Positions 24,627 to 33,140 of a DNA stretch of 46,143 nucleotides are shown here, one piece after another. The position numbers and the translations under genes are program-made. Below the pieces are notes generated by a model. That model was not told where the DNA came from and did no database searches. It was given only the letters and a program-made list of their open reading frames with translations. Location of the stretch: contig CALYZD010000009.1 of NCBI GenBank assembly GCA_945607565.1, forward strand, positions 1 through 46,143, in the 5' to 3' direction. Within the stretch, counting starts at the first letter, position 1. Each line of letters opens with the position of its first letter. The DNA comes from an uncultured Bacteroidales bacterium (lineage in GTDB: Bacteria; Bacteroidota; Bacteroidia; Bacteroidales; Marinilabiliaceae).

Positions 24627-26912
24627 TCAGAACGGGTAGCCGATGGCGAAGTTCCAGTTGACGCTGTTCCAGTTCACCTTTTCGTCTTTCATCACCCAGC
24701 GGCGCCCCTCGTCGCGGCTGGGGTCATGCACTTTGAGTCCGGCGTCGATTCGGAAGATGAAGTAGTCGAAGTTCAGACGCAGGCCGCCGCCCACGCCGAG
24801 CGCTATCTGCCGGTAGAAGGTGTCGAAGTGGAATTTCTCCTCGTCGGCGTCGGTGGTGCGGGGCAGCGCCCAGATGTTGCCCGCGTCGGCAAAGAACGCC
24901 CATTCGAACACCGAGAACAGTTTGCACCGGTACTCGACGTTGGCCTCCAGCCTGACGTCCGACGTCTGGTTGTGATAGCGCAGGCTGTTGCCCTTGCTGG
25001 CTCCGGGCCCGAGGCCGCGCACCGGCCAGGCTCTGATGCTGTTGGCTCCTCCCACAAAATAGCTCTTCTCGAACGGCAGCGCCTTGGAGTTGCCATAGGG
25101 CAGGCCCACGCCGCCGAACAGGCGGTAGGCCACGCTGTTGGCGCGGTTGATGAACGCCAGATAGCGCAGGTCGATGTCGGCCTTGACGTATTGCGAGAAT
25201 CTCATTCCCATCACGTTGCGATAGCCCTCGGCGTTGGCGTCCTTCAGCATCGACGCTATCAGGTTCATCATGTTGCCGGCCGTCTCGATGCTCATCCGCG
25301 CAAACCACGAGTTCTCGCTGACGTTCGACTTCTGCTGGTTGAAGACGAACGAATAGTTGGCCGAGGTGATGAAGTGGTCGCTGTAGCTGTATTGCAGATA
25401 GGTGTTCGATATGTAGTTGTGGAAGTTGTCGCTGATGACCGGAATGGACACGATGTTGACGTCCACCGGCGTCAGCGTGAAGGTGACGAATCTGGAGCCG
25501 TGCCACGTGTAGCTCAGGCGCGACGACACCACCGTCCGCGTGAAGTCGGGGCGCTTCTGGTAGTCGTAGGCCACCGACAGGCTGGTGTTGGGGTTGCGGC
25601 GCTTGTCGAAGTCGTCGGTGTTGAACGGCGACAGGAACTTGGGGAAGGTCAGCGACATCTCGATGCCGCTCTCGAGCGTGAAGAAGCGCTGCTTGCCGTC
25701 GCGCGCAAACTGGTTCTGCGAGGCAAGGCGCAGCTTGATGTCGAACACTTCGGCGTTGCGGAACAGGTTCATGTGCTGATAGCGCAGGTTGCCGGCCCCG
25801 CCAAGGTTGCCCGACGAGTTGGTGCCCTCTATCTCCACCGAATACGACTGCGGCGTGTTGGTCCGGATGCTGATGGTGCACTTCAGGAAGTCGTTCCAGC
25901 CCGCGGTGTCGACGGGCGTGTCGGTCTTTTCGAAGCTGATGCCCACGCTCCTGAAGAGCTTGAGATTGTTGAGCCGGGCCTGCGTCCGCTCCACGTCCAG
26001 CACGTTGTAGAGCCGCCCGGGCTCTATGAAGCACGACTTGCTCAGCAGGCTCTTGTCGAAGTCGGTCTGGCAGCCGTTGTTGATGAGCACGTATTTGTCG
26101 AAGCTGACGGTGTCGGCCCTGACGGTGTCGGCATGATGCCCGTTGAGGATGAACACCACCGACTCTATCTTCGACTTCAGATGCGGCACAAGGCCCTTGC
26201 CCAGACGCTCGGGCAGCCTGTCCTTGATGAGCACCATGCTGTCGTTGACCGACTTGCCCGAATACGAGCTGTCGGCGGCAAAGTAGATGAAGTCTTTGTT
26301 GAAATGATAGTAGCCCGACTCCTGCAGACGCCGCGTGATGCGCTCGCGCTCCTTGTCGTGGCGTTCGCTGTCGAACGGGTCGCCCACGTGCAGCAGCGTG
26401 CGGGCGGTGTCGGCCATCACGGTCGGGCGCATCGTGTCGTCGTCGACGGTGAAGGCCATGCGGCTGATGCGGTAGAGCTGCCCCGGCTCGGCGCGGTAGA
26501 CGACCTTCATCTTCTTCCGGCCCCTGACCACGGCCGTGTCTCTGATCTGAGCGTCGAAGTAGCCCTTGCTCCTGAGGAAGAGCGTCAGCTGCTCGGCGCT
26601 GCGCGTGCACAGCGTCGAGTCGTAGACCACGGGCGCTTCGCCTATCCGCCTCAGCCAGTTGTTGATGCCCTTGGTCTCGTCGTGCCCCGACAGGTTGTAG
26701 ATGTTCAGATTCATCCGCCAGAACCCGAGAATCTTGACGTTGGGCTTCTGACGGACGTAGCGCATGGCCTCCTCGTGCGATATGTGGCGCGGCAGATTGT
26801 CGATGTCGACGTCGGTCAGCAGATATTCGCCTTCGTTCACATACTTTGTCGACTTGCACGCCGCCAAGGTAGCTATCGCTGCCAATGCCGTATATAGTAA
26901 TCGCTTACGCAT
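24627..26912 (-). CDS. tamL: TamL, lipid-anchored Omp85/TamA-family outer-membrane protein
   Basis: A 761-residue outer-membrane barrel protein. The signal ends in a lipobox (ALAAIATLAAC), a feature of TamL, the Bacteroidota counterpart of TamA. POTRA-like domains occupy the first half (EAMRYVRQKPNVKILG onward; RSKGYFDAQI). The C-terminal Omp85 barrel shows the conserved GGANSIRAWPVRGLGPG stretch and ends in NWNFAIGYPF, with a terminal aromatic as expected. It should work with TamB (10067-14545). The frame continues 14 codons upstream, but ATG 26912 opens the lipoprotein signal. It is divergent from the RNA methyltransferase gene. Confidence 0.92.
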   Translation of the reverse strand: MRKRLLYTALAAIATLAACKSTKYVNEGEYLLTDVDIDNLPRHISHEEAMRYVRQKPNVKILGFWRMNLNIYNLSGHDETKGINNWLRRIGEAPVVYDSTLCTRSAEQLTLFLRSKGYFDAQIRDTAVVRGRKKMKVVYRAEPGQLYRISRMAFTVDDDTMRPTVMADTARTLLHVGDPFDSERHDKERERITRRLQESGYYHFNKDFIYFAADSSYSGKSVNDSMVLIKDRLPERLGKGLVPHLKSKIESVVFILNGHHADTVRADTVSFDKYVLINNGCQTDFDKSLLSKSCFIEPGRLYNVLDVERTQARLNNLKLFRSVGISFEKTDTPVDTAGWNDFLKCTISIRTNTPQSYSVEIEGTNSSGNLGGAGNLRYQHMNLFRNAEVFDIKLRLASQNQFARDGKQRFFTLESGIEMSLTFPKFLSPFNTDDFDKRRNPNTSLSVAYDYQKRPDFTRTVVSSRLSYTWHGSRFVTFTLTPVDVNIVSIPVISDNFHNYISNTYLQYSYSDHFITSANYSFVFNQQKSNVSENSWFARMSIETAGNMMNLIASMLKDANAEGYRNVMGMRFSQYVKADIDLRYLAFINRANSVAYRLFGGVGLPYGNSKALPFEKSYFVGGANSIRAWPVRGLGPGASKGNSLRYHNQTSDVRLEANVEYRCKLFSVFEWAFFADAGNIWALPRTTDADEEKFHFDTFYRQIALGVGGGLRLNFDYFIFRIDAGLKVHDPSRDEGRRWVMKDEKVNWNSVNWNFAIGYPF

Positions 26913-26951
26913 CAAGGTCCGGAAAAAAATGTCTGTGTGCCTAATCGTTGC

Positions 26952-26959
26952 CAAAATTA
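26952..26959 (-). promoter_or_regulatory. Predicted -7 box of tamL
   Basis: On the minus strand 26959-26952 reads TAATTTTG, an exact TAnnTTTG match, 39 nt before the tamL ATG. No good -33 box is seen. Confidence 0.45.
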
Positions 26960-26982
26960 TCTTTTTTTCGAATCATATAGCC

Positions 26983-26990
26983 TAATTTTG
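26983..26990 (+). promoter_or_regulatory. Predicted -7 box of the RNA methyltransferase gene
   Basis: TAATTTTG matches the -7 consensus exactly and lies 32 nt before the ATG at 27023. With the tamL box on the other strand it makes a compact divergent promoter region. Confidence 0.5.
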
Positions 26991-27022
26991 CGCCCCATGT
27001 GTACAATGTCCAACACCAGGCA

Positions 27023-27793
27023 ATGATCAGCATCAACAAGAAGAAACTCATCAGACAGCTGCAGACCAAAAAAATGCGCGACTCGCAGTCCAGATTCGTG
27101 GCCGAGGGCCGCAAGCTGGTAGCCGACCTGATTGCCGGCGGAATGCGCCCCAACTACATAGCCACCGTCGAGGGCAGCGATGCCATGGCCGGCGTGGCCC
27201 TTCCGGCCGGCGTGGAGTGCGTGCAATGCACTGAGGCCGAGATGAAAGAGGTGTCGGGCCTGCGCACACCCTCGCCCGTGCTGGCCGTCTTCGACAAGCC
27301 CGACCATTCGGCCCTGGCGCGCCGCCGGCCGCAGTCGCTCGCGCTGGTGCTCGACGAGGTGCAGGACCCCGGCAATCTGGGCACCATCATCCGCATAGCC
27401 GACTGGTTCGGTATCGGCCTCATAGTCTGCTCCGACACCTGCGCCGACGCCTTCGGGCCCAAGGTGGTGCAGGCCACCATGGGCGCGCTTGCCCGTGTGG
27501 CTGTGGTCGAGGTGGACTTGGCCGACTATCTGAAAATCAACGCCGAGCAGTGGCATCTGCCCGTCTGTGGCACTTTCCTCGAAGGACGCAGCATCTATCA
27601 GGCCGCGCTGCCCGAGGCCGCCCTGATTGTGATGGGCAACGAGGGCAACGGCATCAGCCCCACGGTGGCCCAGTATGTGACCGACAAGCTGTTCATCCCG
27701 AGCTATCCTCCCGGCGCCGCCACGTCCGAGTCGCTCAATGTGGCCACGGCCACGGCTGTGGTGTGCAGCGAGTTCAGGCGGCGGCTGCAATAG
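27023..27793 (+). CDS. TrmH/SpoU-family RNA 2'-O-ribose methyltransferase
   Basis: A 256-residue SPOUT enzyme that should methylate ribose 2'-OH in rRNA or tRNA with S-adenosylmethionine. The N-terminal substrate-binding domain includes RFVAEGRKLVADL. The trefoil-knot domain has motif 1 DEVQDPGNLGTIIRIADWF, motif 2 IVMGNEGNGIS and motif 3 IPSYPPGAATSESLNVATA. The target site is not deducible; 23S rRNA is likely for this subgroup. A GTG at 26999 in frame precedes the ATG, but ATG 27023 fits the -7 box. It is divergent from tamL and followed by a 391-bp gap. Confidence 0.92.
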   Translation: MISINKKKLIRQLQTKKMRDSQSRFVAEGRKLVADLIAGGMRPNYIATVEGSDAMAGVALPAGVECVQCTEAEMKEVSGLRTPSPVLAVFDKPDHSALARRRPQSLALVLDEVQDPGNLGTIIRIADWFGIGLIVCSDTCADAFGPKVVQATMGALARVAVVEVDLADYLKINAEQWHLPVCGTFLEGRSIYQAALPEAALIVMGNEGNGISPTVAQYVTDKLFIPSYPPGAATSESLNVATATAVVCSEFRRRLQ

Positions 27794-27870
27794 CGCGGCC
27801 TCTCCGTGGTCGTACACGACGCCGGCCAACCGTCGCCCCTCGCGCTGCCGGCCATGCCGCAGCCCTATGC

Positions 27871-27914
27871 AAGACACGCCGAAGACACGCCGAAGACACA
27901 CCGAAGACACGCCG
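27871..27914. repeat. 11-nt tandem repeat array AAGACACRCCG x4
   Basis: Four perfect or near-perfect units (AAGACACGCCG, AAGACACGCCG, AAGACACACCG, AAGACACGCCG) lie end to end. Period and core are shared with the array at 4-69. It is not a CRISPR: there are no spacers. Confidence 0.9.
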
Positions 27915-27944
27915 TGCCGCCGCAAGGGGTTGCGGGGCGTGTCT
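27905..27944 (+). terminator. Compound hairpin after the RNA methyltransferase gene
   Basis: AGACACGCC (27905-27913, inside the last repeat unit) pairs with GGCGTGTCT (27936-27944), and CCGCAA (27920-27925) with TTGCGG (27930-27935) around a GGGG loop, leaving a 6-nt bulge. The following CCTGGCCTTTCTTTTCC is only weakly U-rich, so its role as a terminator is uncertain. Confidence 0.5.
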
Positions 27945-28161
27945 CCTGGCCTTTCTTTTCCCCATGCCGGCGGTTCTGCCAGGCCGGTGCGTCGTTGCGT
28001 TTTTGCCAATCGTTTGCACATGATTTTTATTCTGTTTTCCGGGTTGAAGTTGGCGGATAATCGTTTGTGAATCAATACTTTATTACTGCGACGCAAATGT
28101 GAAAATTTATTTAAACAGCTTCCAAATAACCAAAAGGCTTACGCTTTTAGCATCAGTGTTA

Positions 28162-28169
28162 TATTTTTG
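28162..28169 (+). promoter_or_regulatory. Predicted -7 box of the rseC-rnf operon
   Basis: TATTTTTG matches TAnnTTTG exactly, 15 nt before the rseC ATG at 28185. The -33 position is a weak TTAC. Confidence 0.5.
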
Positions 28170-28184
28170 AAGTGCCAAAAAACC

Positions 28185-28607
28185 ATGAATACTCGGAAAT
28201 ACATAGAACACAGTGGGGTAGTGGTCTCGGTATCAGATAGTTCGATAGGTGTCGAGATAGAGAGCCGGTCGGCCTGCAGCGGTTGCAGCGCCCGCAGTCT
28301 GTGCTCGGCCTCGGAGCAGAAGCGCAAGCTCGTCGAGGTCAGCCGCCGTGCCGACACTCCCGAGTGTGCCGTTGGTCAGCGGGTGGTGGTGCTTGGCGCG
28401 CTCTCGGGCGGCTTCAGGGCCGTGCTGATAGCCTATGTGGTGCCGCTGCTGCTGCTTGTGTCCGTGCTGCTGAGTTGCTCGGTGTGCGGCCTGGCCGACT
28501 CCGTGGCCGGCATTCTTTCCCTAAGCATTCTGATACCTTATTTTGCGGTGGTCTATCTGCTGCGGAAGAGGTTAAGCAATACGTTTATCTTTAAAATCAA
28601 AACTTAA
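28185..28607 (+). CDS. rseC: RseC/MucC-family protein of the Rnf/Rsx operon
   Basis: A 140-residue membrane protein with an N-terminal soluble domain holding a cysteine cluster (ACSGCSARSLC) and two membrane helices (LIAYVVPLLLLVSVLL and VAGILSLSILIPYFAVVYLL). RseC proteins associate with Rnf/Rsx complexes; in E. coli they help reduce SoxR, but in anaerobes the role is unclear. It precedes rnfB by 12 nt, so is the first gene of the operon. The ATG at 28185 is used; an upstream TTG would coincide with the promoter. Confidence 0.9.
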   Translation: MNTRKYIEHSGVVVSVSDSSIGVEIESRSACSGCSARSLCSASEQKRKLVEVSRRADTPECAVGQRVVVLGALSGGFRAVLIAYVVPLLLLVSVLLSCSVCGLADSVAGILSLSILIPYFAVVYLLRKRLSNTFIFKIKT

Positions 28608-28619
28608 TAAATTAAAAAA

Positions 28620-29480
28620 ATGAATGTTGTGTTGATAACAGTCATCGTGCTTGCTTTGCTTGGCGGTGTGGCATCCATCATTTTGTACTTTGTGGCGCAG
28701 AAATTCAAAGTCTTTGAAGATCCGAAGATCGGCGAAGTGGAAGCCGTTCTGCCCGGAGCCAACTGTGGCGGATGCGGATTCCCGGGTTGCCACGGCCTGG
28801 CCGAGGCCCTGTCGAAGGCCGACGACATCTCGGGCATGGGGTGTCCGGTGGGCGGCGCGGAAGTGATGTCGAAAGTGGCGGCCATCCTCGGCAAGGAGGT
28901 TGCGGCTTCGGCTCCCAAAGTAGCTGTGGTGCGTTGCAATGGCACGTGTGCCAACCGCCCACGATTGTTGAACTACGACGGCGCGCGCTCGTGCGCCATC
29001 CAGTCGGCCCACTTTGCGGGCGAAACGGGCTGCTCGTTCGGCTGCCTCGGCTGCGGCGACTGCGTGTCGGCCTGCACCTTCGGCGCCCTCGGCATGGACC
29101 CCGAGACCGGTCTGCCGGTGGTCGACGGCGACAAGTGCGTGGCCTGCGGCGCCTGCGTCAAGGCCTGCCCCAAGGGCATCATCGAGTTGCGCAACAAGGG
29201 GCCCAAGGATCGTCGCATCTGGGTTTCGTGCGTCAACAAGGACAAGGGCGCCGTGGCTCGCAAGGCCTGCTCGGCAGCCTGCATCGGCTGCGGCAAGTGT
29301 GCCAAGGAGTGCGCCTTCGGCGCCATCACGGTCGAGAACAATGTGGCCTACATCGACTTCACCAAGTGCAAGATGTGCCGCAAGTGCGTGGCCGCCTGCC
29401 CGACACACGCCATCCACGAACTCAATTTCCCGCCCCGCAAGGCCGAGCCCGCCGAGGCCGCTCCCGAGGCCAGGAATTGA
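28620..29480 (+). CDS. rnfB: Rnf complex subunit RnfB (Fe-S electron input)
   Basis: A 286-residue protein with one N-terminal membrane helix (VLITVIVLALLGGVASIILYF), the Fe-S domain GANCGGCGFPGCHG plus a further MGCPVGG cysteine, and ferredoxin-like clusters (CLGCGDCVSACTFG, CVACGACVKACPKG, CIGCGKCAKECAFG, CKMCRKCVAACPTH). It should receive electrons from reduced ferredoxin and pass them into the Rnf ion-pumping complex. Length and cluster count are as usual for Bacteroidales RnfB. Confidence 0.96.
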   Translation: MNVVLITVIVLALLGGVASIILYFVAQKFKVFEDPKIGEVEAVLPGANCGGCGFPGCHGLAEALSKADDISGMGCPVGGAEVMSKVAAILGKEVAASAPKVAVVRCNGTCANRPRLLNYDGARSCAIQSAHFAGETGCSFGCLGCGDCVSACTFGALGMDPETGLPVVDGDKCVACGACVKACPKGIIELRNKGPKDRRIWVSCVNKDKGAVARKACSAACIGCGKCAKECAFGAITVENNVAYIDFTKCKMCRKCVAACPTHAIHELNFPPRKAEPAEAAPEARN

Positions 29481-29539
29481 CGCTCGGGCAATCGTCGAGT
29501 TTTTGAAGTAACAGAATTAGTAACATAAACATCTATAAC

Positions 29540-30883
29540 GTGTTAAAGACATTTTCAATCGGTGGCATACACCCGGCCGCTAACAAGCTGTCGGCCGGCA
29601 GTGCAATACAGGCGTTGCCTGTGCCCGAAGTTGTGAAAGTACCCGTAGCGCAGCATATCGGCGCGCCGGCACAGCCGGTGGTCGCCAAAGGCGATTCGGT
29701 GAAGGTGGGGCAGCTCATTGCCCAGTCGGCCGGATTCGTGTCGGCCAATGTGCATTCGCCCGTGTCCGGCGTGGTCGACAAGATCGAGGATTTCGTCGAC
29801 GGCAACGGATACAGAAAGATGGCCATCGTCATCAAAGTGGAGGGCGACGAATGGCTCGAGAGCATCGACCGCTCGGCCGACATCAAACGCGAGATAACCC
29901 TTGAGCCGGCCGACATCGTCAAGAAGATCGGCGAGATGGGCCTCGTGGGCATGGGCGGCGCCACGTTCCCTTCGCACGTCAAGCTGTCGGTGCCCCAGGG
30001 CAAGGTGTGCGACGCGCTGATAATCAACGGTGTGGAGTGTGAGCCCTATCTGACCAGCGACCACCGTCTGATGCTCGAGAAGGGCGAGGAAATCCTCATC
30101 GGCGTCAGCATCCTGATGAAGGCCCTCAACGTGGCCAAGGCCTACGTCGGCATCGAGAACAACAAGCCCGACGCCATCGACCACCTGACCAGGCTCGCCG
30201 CCAGTTTCAGCGGCATCACCATCCAGCCTCTGGCACTGCGCTATCCGCAGGGCGGCGAGAAGCAGCTCATCGACGCCTGCATCGGCCGTCAGATTCCGTC
30301 GGGCAAGCTGCCCATCGACGTGGGCGCCGTGGTTCAGAACGTGGGCACGGCCTATGCCGTCTACGAGGCCGTCCAGAAAAACAAGCCGCTCATCGAGCGC
30401 GTGGTCTGCGTCACCGGCAAGACGCTTGCCCGTCCGTCCAACTTCCTGGTGCGCATCGGCACGCCCGTCGAAAAGGTGATCGAGGCGGCCGGCGGCGTCC
30501 CCGACGACTGCGGCAAGGTGATTGGCGGCGGCCCTATGATGGGACGCGCGTTCACGCACCTCGACGTGCCGGTCATCAAGGGCACTTCGGGCATCCTGCT
30601 CATGAGCAAGGCCGAGTCGCAGCGCGCCGAGCCCAGCAACTGCATCCGCTGTGCCAAGTGCGTCAGCGTCTGCCCCATGGGCCTCGAACCGTTCCTGCTG
30701 GCCAAGGTGTCGGCCAAGGGTCTGCTTGACCGCGCCGAAGCCGAGCACATCATGGATTGCATCGAGTGCGGCTCGTGCAGCTTCACCTGCCCGTCCAACC
30801 GTCCGCTGCTCGACTACATCCGCCTCGGCAAGGGCAAGGTGGGCGCCATCCTGCGCGCCCGCGCGGCAGCCGCCAAGAAGTGA
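29540..30883 (+). CDS. rnfC: Rnf complex subunit RnfC (NADH/FMN and Fe-S)
   Basis: A 447-residue cytoplasmic-face subunit, the NAD+-reducing end of the complex. It has the nucleotide/FMN-binding signature GLVGMGGATFPSHVKL, a SLBB-like region, and two 4Fe-4S motifs, CIRCAKCVSVCPMG and CIECGSCSFTCPSNRP. The start is a GTG at 29540 giving MLKTFSIGGIHP, the conserved N-terminus; no ATG fits. It is 59 nt after rnfB. Confidence 0.95.
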   Translation: MLKTFSIGGIHPAANKLSAGSAIQALPVPEVVKVPVAQHIGAPAQPVVAKGDSVKVGQLIAQSAGFVSANVHSPVSGVVDKIEDFVDGNGYRKMAIVIKVEGDEWLESIDRSADIKREITLEPADIVKKIGEMGLVGMGGATFPSHVKLSVPQGKVCDALIINGVECEPYLTSDHRLMLEKGEEILIGVSILMKALNVAKAYVGIENNKPDAIDHLTRLAASFSGITIQPLALRYPQGGEKQLIDACIGRQIPSGKLPIDVGAVVQNVGTAYAVYEAVQKNKPLIERVVCVTGKTLARPSNFLVRIGTPVEKVIEAAGGVPDDCGKVIGGGPMMGRAFTHLDVPVIKGTSGILLMSKAESQRAEPSNCIRCAKCVSVCPMGLEPFLLAKVSAKGLLDRAEAEHIMDCIECGSCSFTCPSNRPLLDYIRLGKGKVGAILRARAAAAKK

Positions 30884-30936
30884 CCGACAGACGTTTTTTT
30901 CTAACGCGAAATCTAAACTGAATAAAAATACCAACG

Positions 30937-31926
30937 ATGAATAAATTAACCATATCTCCGTCGCCCCACGTTCATGGCGGCGATTCGGTGAAGCGCAACA
31001 TGTATGGCGTCATCATTGCCCTGTTGCCGGCCTGGGCCACCTCGCTGTGGTTCTTCGGCCTCGGCGCTCTGGCGGTGACGCTCATCTCGGTTGCGTCGTG
31101 TGTGCTGATCGAATTTCTGATTCAGAAGTTCGTCATGAAAGTGAAAACCACCATTTGCGACGGTTCGGCCGCCCTCACGGGTCTCATTCTGGCCTTCAAC
31201 ATGCCGTCCAACCTGCCTTGGTGGATTATCGTCATCGGCGCGCTGGTGGCCATCGGCGTCGCCAAGATGACCTTCGGCGGCCTTGGCCAGAACATTGCCA
31301 ACCCGGCCATCCTGGCCCGCGTGTTCCTGCTCATATCGTTCCCGCAGCAGATGACGTCGTGGCCCAAGCCCGGCCAGCTCACGAGCTATGCCGACGCCGC
31401 CACGGGCGCCACTCCTCTCGGCCTGATGAAGGAGGCGCTGCGCGACGGCAAGTCGGTCAGCGAGGTGGCTGATCTGCCCTCGACCACCGACCTGCTGCTG
31501 GGCAACATGGGCGGCTCGCTCGGCGAGGTTGCCGCCATAGCGCTGCTCATCGGCTTCGTCATTCTGCTGGTGCGCCGAATCATCACTTGGCACATCCCGG
31601 TTGCCGTCCTCGGCACCATAGCCGTCCTCTCGGCCATCTTCTATCTGGCCGACCCGAGCGCTTATCCCAGCCCGCTGTTCCACCTGCTCACCGGCGGCGC
31701 GCTGCTCGGCGCCATCTTCATGGCCACCGACTATGTGACATCGCCCATGAGCCACAGCGGAATGCTGGTCTACGGTTTCGGCATCGGCTTGCTGACGTTC
31801 ATCATCCGAACCTTCGGCGCATATCCCGAGGGCATGTCGTTTGCAATCCTGATCATGAACATGCTGACTCCGCTTATCAACACATATTTTAAACCGAAAC
31901 GTTTTGGGGAGGTAGCTACGAAATGA
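30937..31926 (+). CDS. rnfD: Rnf complex subunit RnfD (membrane, covalent FMN)
   Basis: A 329-residue NqrB/RnfD-type membrane protein with multiple hydrophobic helices. It contains DGSAALTGLILAFNMPSNLPWW and the flavinylation site ATGATPLGL, where the Thr is expected to carry FMN through a phosphoester bond. Its TGA overlaps the ATG of rnfG (ATGA), showing translational coupling. Confidence 0.95.
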   Translation: MNKLTISPSPHVHGGDSVKRNMYGVIIALLPAWATSLWFFGLGALAVTLISVASCVLIEFLIQKFVMKVKTTICDGSAALTGLILAFNMPSNLPWWIIVIGALVAIGVAKMTFGGLGQNIANPAILARVFLLISFPQQMTSWPKPGQLTSYADAATGATPLGLMKEALRDGKSVSEVADLPSTTDLLLGNMGGSLGEVAAIALLIGFVILLVRRIITWHIPVAVLGTIAVLSAIFYLADPSAYPSPLFHLLTGGALLGAIFMATDYVTSPMSHSGMLVYGFGIGLLTFIIRTFGAYPEGMSFAILIMNMLTPLINTYFKPKRFGEVATK

Positions 31927-32534
31927 AAAAGTTAGAATCAACATTACTGAACATGGCACTGGTGCTGACATCGGTGTCGTTGGTGGCCGGTGCATTGCTC
32001 GGCTACATGAACCAGCTGACCGCCGAACCCATCCGCATCGTCGAGGCCAACACTCTGAGCAGCGGCATCAAGAAGGTGATTCTGGGCGGAGCCGAAGGCG
32101 AACTGACACTGACCAAGGTCGACACCGTGCTCAACGACAAGGGCAAGGTCGACTTCGTGATATATAGCACTGCCGACGCTTCGGGCAAGCCGCTCGGCAC
32201 GGCCGTGCAGCGTTCCGAAAACGGCTTCGGCGGCCCGCTGACCGTGCTCACCGGCTTCGACGACAAGGGCACCATACTCGGCTACGAGGTGCTGAAGCAT
32301 TCCGAGACGCCCGGGCTGGGCGCCAAGGCCGGCGAATGGTTCCGCAACAAGGGCAACATCATCGGCCGCAACCCCTCGACGCCGCTCAAGGTCTCCAAAG
32401 ACAACGGCGATGTGGACGCCATCACGGCTTCGACCATCACGTCGCGTGCTTTCCTCAAGGCTGTCAACGCTTCGTATAACCATCTGTTTGTCGAACGCAA
32501 TGCCAATAGTGGCGCAACAACTACCAAAGAATAA
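31923..32534 (+). CDS. rnfG: Rnf complex subunit RnfG (periplasmic covalent FMN)
   Basis: A 203-residue protein with an N-terminal membrane anchor (MALVLTSVSLVAGALLGYM) and an FMN-binding domain. The flavinylation motif reads DAITASTITS; Thr171 is the expected FMN site, with AST replacing the common GAT. TPGLGAKAGEWF is also family-typical. Flavin transfer would need an ApbE protein, which is not in the window. Confidence 0.94.
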   Translation: MKKLESTLLNMALVLTSVSLVAGALLGYMNQLTAEPIRIVEANTLSSGIKKVILGGAEGELTLTKVDTVLNDKGKVDFVIYSTADASGKPLGTAVQRSENGFGGPLTVLTGFDDKGTILGYEVLKHSETPGLGAKAGEWFRNKGNIIGRNPSTPLKVSKDNGDVDAITASTITSRAFLKAVNASYNHLFVERNANSGATTTKE

Positions 32535-32539
32535 TCAGA

Positions 32540-32545
32540 AAGGAG
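32540..32545 (+). promoter_or_regulatory. Shine-Dalgarno-like AAGGAG before rnfE
   Basis: AAGGAG lies 9 nt before the rnfE ATG at 32555. Good Shine-Dalgarno sequences are rare in Bacteroidota and in this window, so this one stands out; it may support translation of rnfE within the operon. Confidence 0.45.
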
Positions 32546-32554
32546 TATCAGAAT

Positions 32555-33139
32555 ATGAATAAGCTGAATATTTTGCTCAACGGCATCATAAAGGAGAATC
32601 CCACATTCGTGCTCCTTCTGGGCATGTGCCCCACGCTCGGCACCACCACTTCGGCCATCAACGGTCTGGGCATGGGCCTTGCCACCATGTTTGTGCTGAT
32701 ATGCTCCAACGTCGTCATCTCGCTTGTCAAGAAGCTCATACCCGACATGGTCCGCATACCGTCCTACATCGTGATTATCGCCACGTTCGTGACCGTGCTC
32801 GAGATGCTGATGAAAGCCTACCTGCCCGCGCTCTACGCGTCGCTCGGCCTCTTCATCCCGCTCATCGTGGTCAACTGCATCGTGCTGGGCCGCGCCGAAG
32901 CCTTCGCCTCCAAGAACACTCCGTTCGACTCGATGTTCGACGGCATCGGCATCGGACTCGGCTTCTCGGCCGCGCTGACGCTGCTGGGCACCGTGCGCGA
33001 ACTGCTGGGCAGCGGCGCCGTCTTTGGCATCAAGCTCTATTCCGACGACTATGGCATGCTGGCCTTCGTGCTGGCTCCGGGCGCGTTCCTCGCACTCGGC
33101 TATCTGATCGCAATTATTAACCGCATAAAGAAGGCATAA
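32555..33139 (+). CDS. rnfE: Rnf complex subunit RnfE
   Basis: A 194-residue integral membrane subunit of the RnfA/E, NqrD/E family. [24 protein letters not shown] carries the membrane Cys that, with its counterpart in RnfA, ligates the intramembrane Fe-S cluster. About six helices. rnfA starts 1 nt after its stop. Confidence 0.95.
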   Translation: MNKLNILLNGIIKENPTFVLLLGMCPTLGTTTSAINGLGMGLATMFVLICSNVVISLVKKLIPDMVRIPSYIVIIATFVTVLEMLMKAYLPALYASLGLFIPLIVVNCIVLGRAEAFASKNTPFDSMFDGIGIGLGFSAALTLLGTVRELLGSGAVFGIKLYSDDYGMLAFVLAPGAFLALGYLIAIINRIKKA

Positions 33140-33140
33140 G

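Larger units (their letters stand above)
27794..28184. other. 391-bp intergenic region with repeat array and hairpin
   Basis: No gene is visible. The left part is GC-rich with the 11-nt repeat array and a compound hairpin (27871-27944). The right part (from about 28010) is AT-rich and carries the rseC -7 box. Short open frames across it are low-complexity products of the repeats. Confidence 0.6.

Noticed and set aside
24726-26897. 723-codon open frame antisense to tamL
   Set aside because: Same composition effect; the opposite strand encodes a clear TamL with lipobox and barrel.
27871-27914. Possible CRISPR array
   Set aside because: Units are 11 nt, directly abutting, with no spacers and no cas genes. 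The same applies to the array at 4-69.
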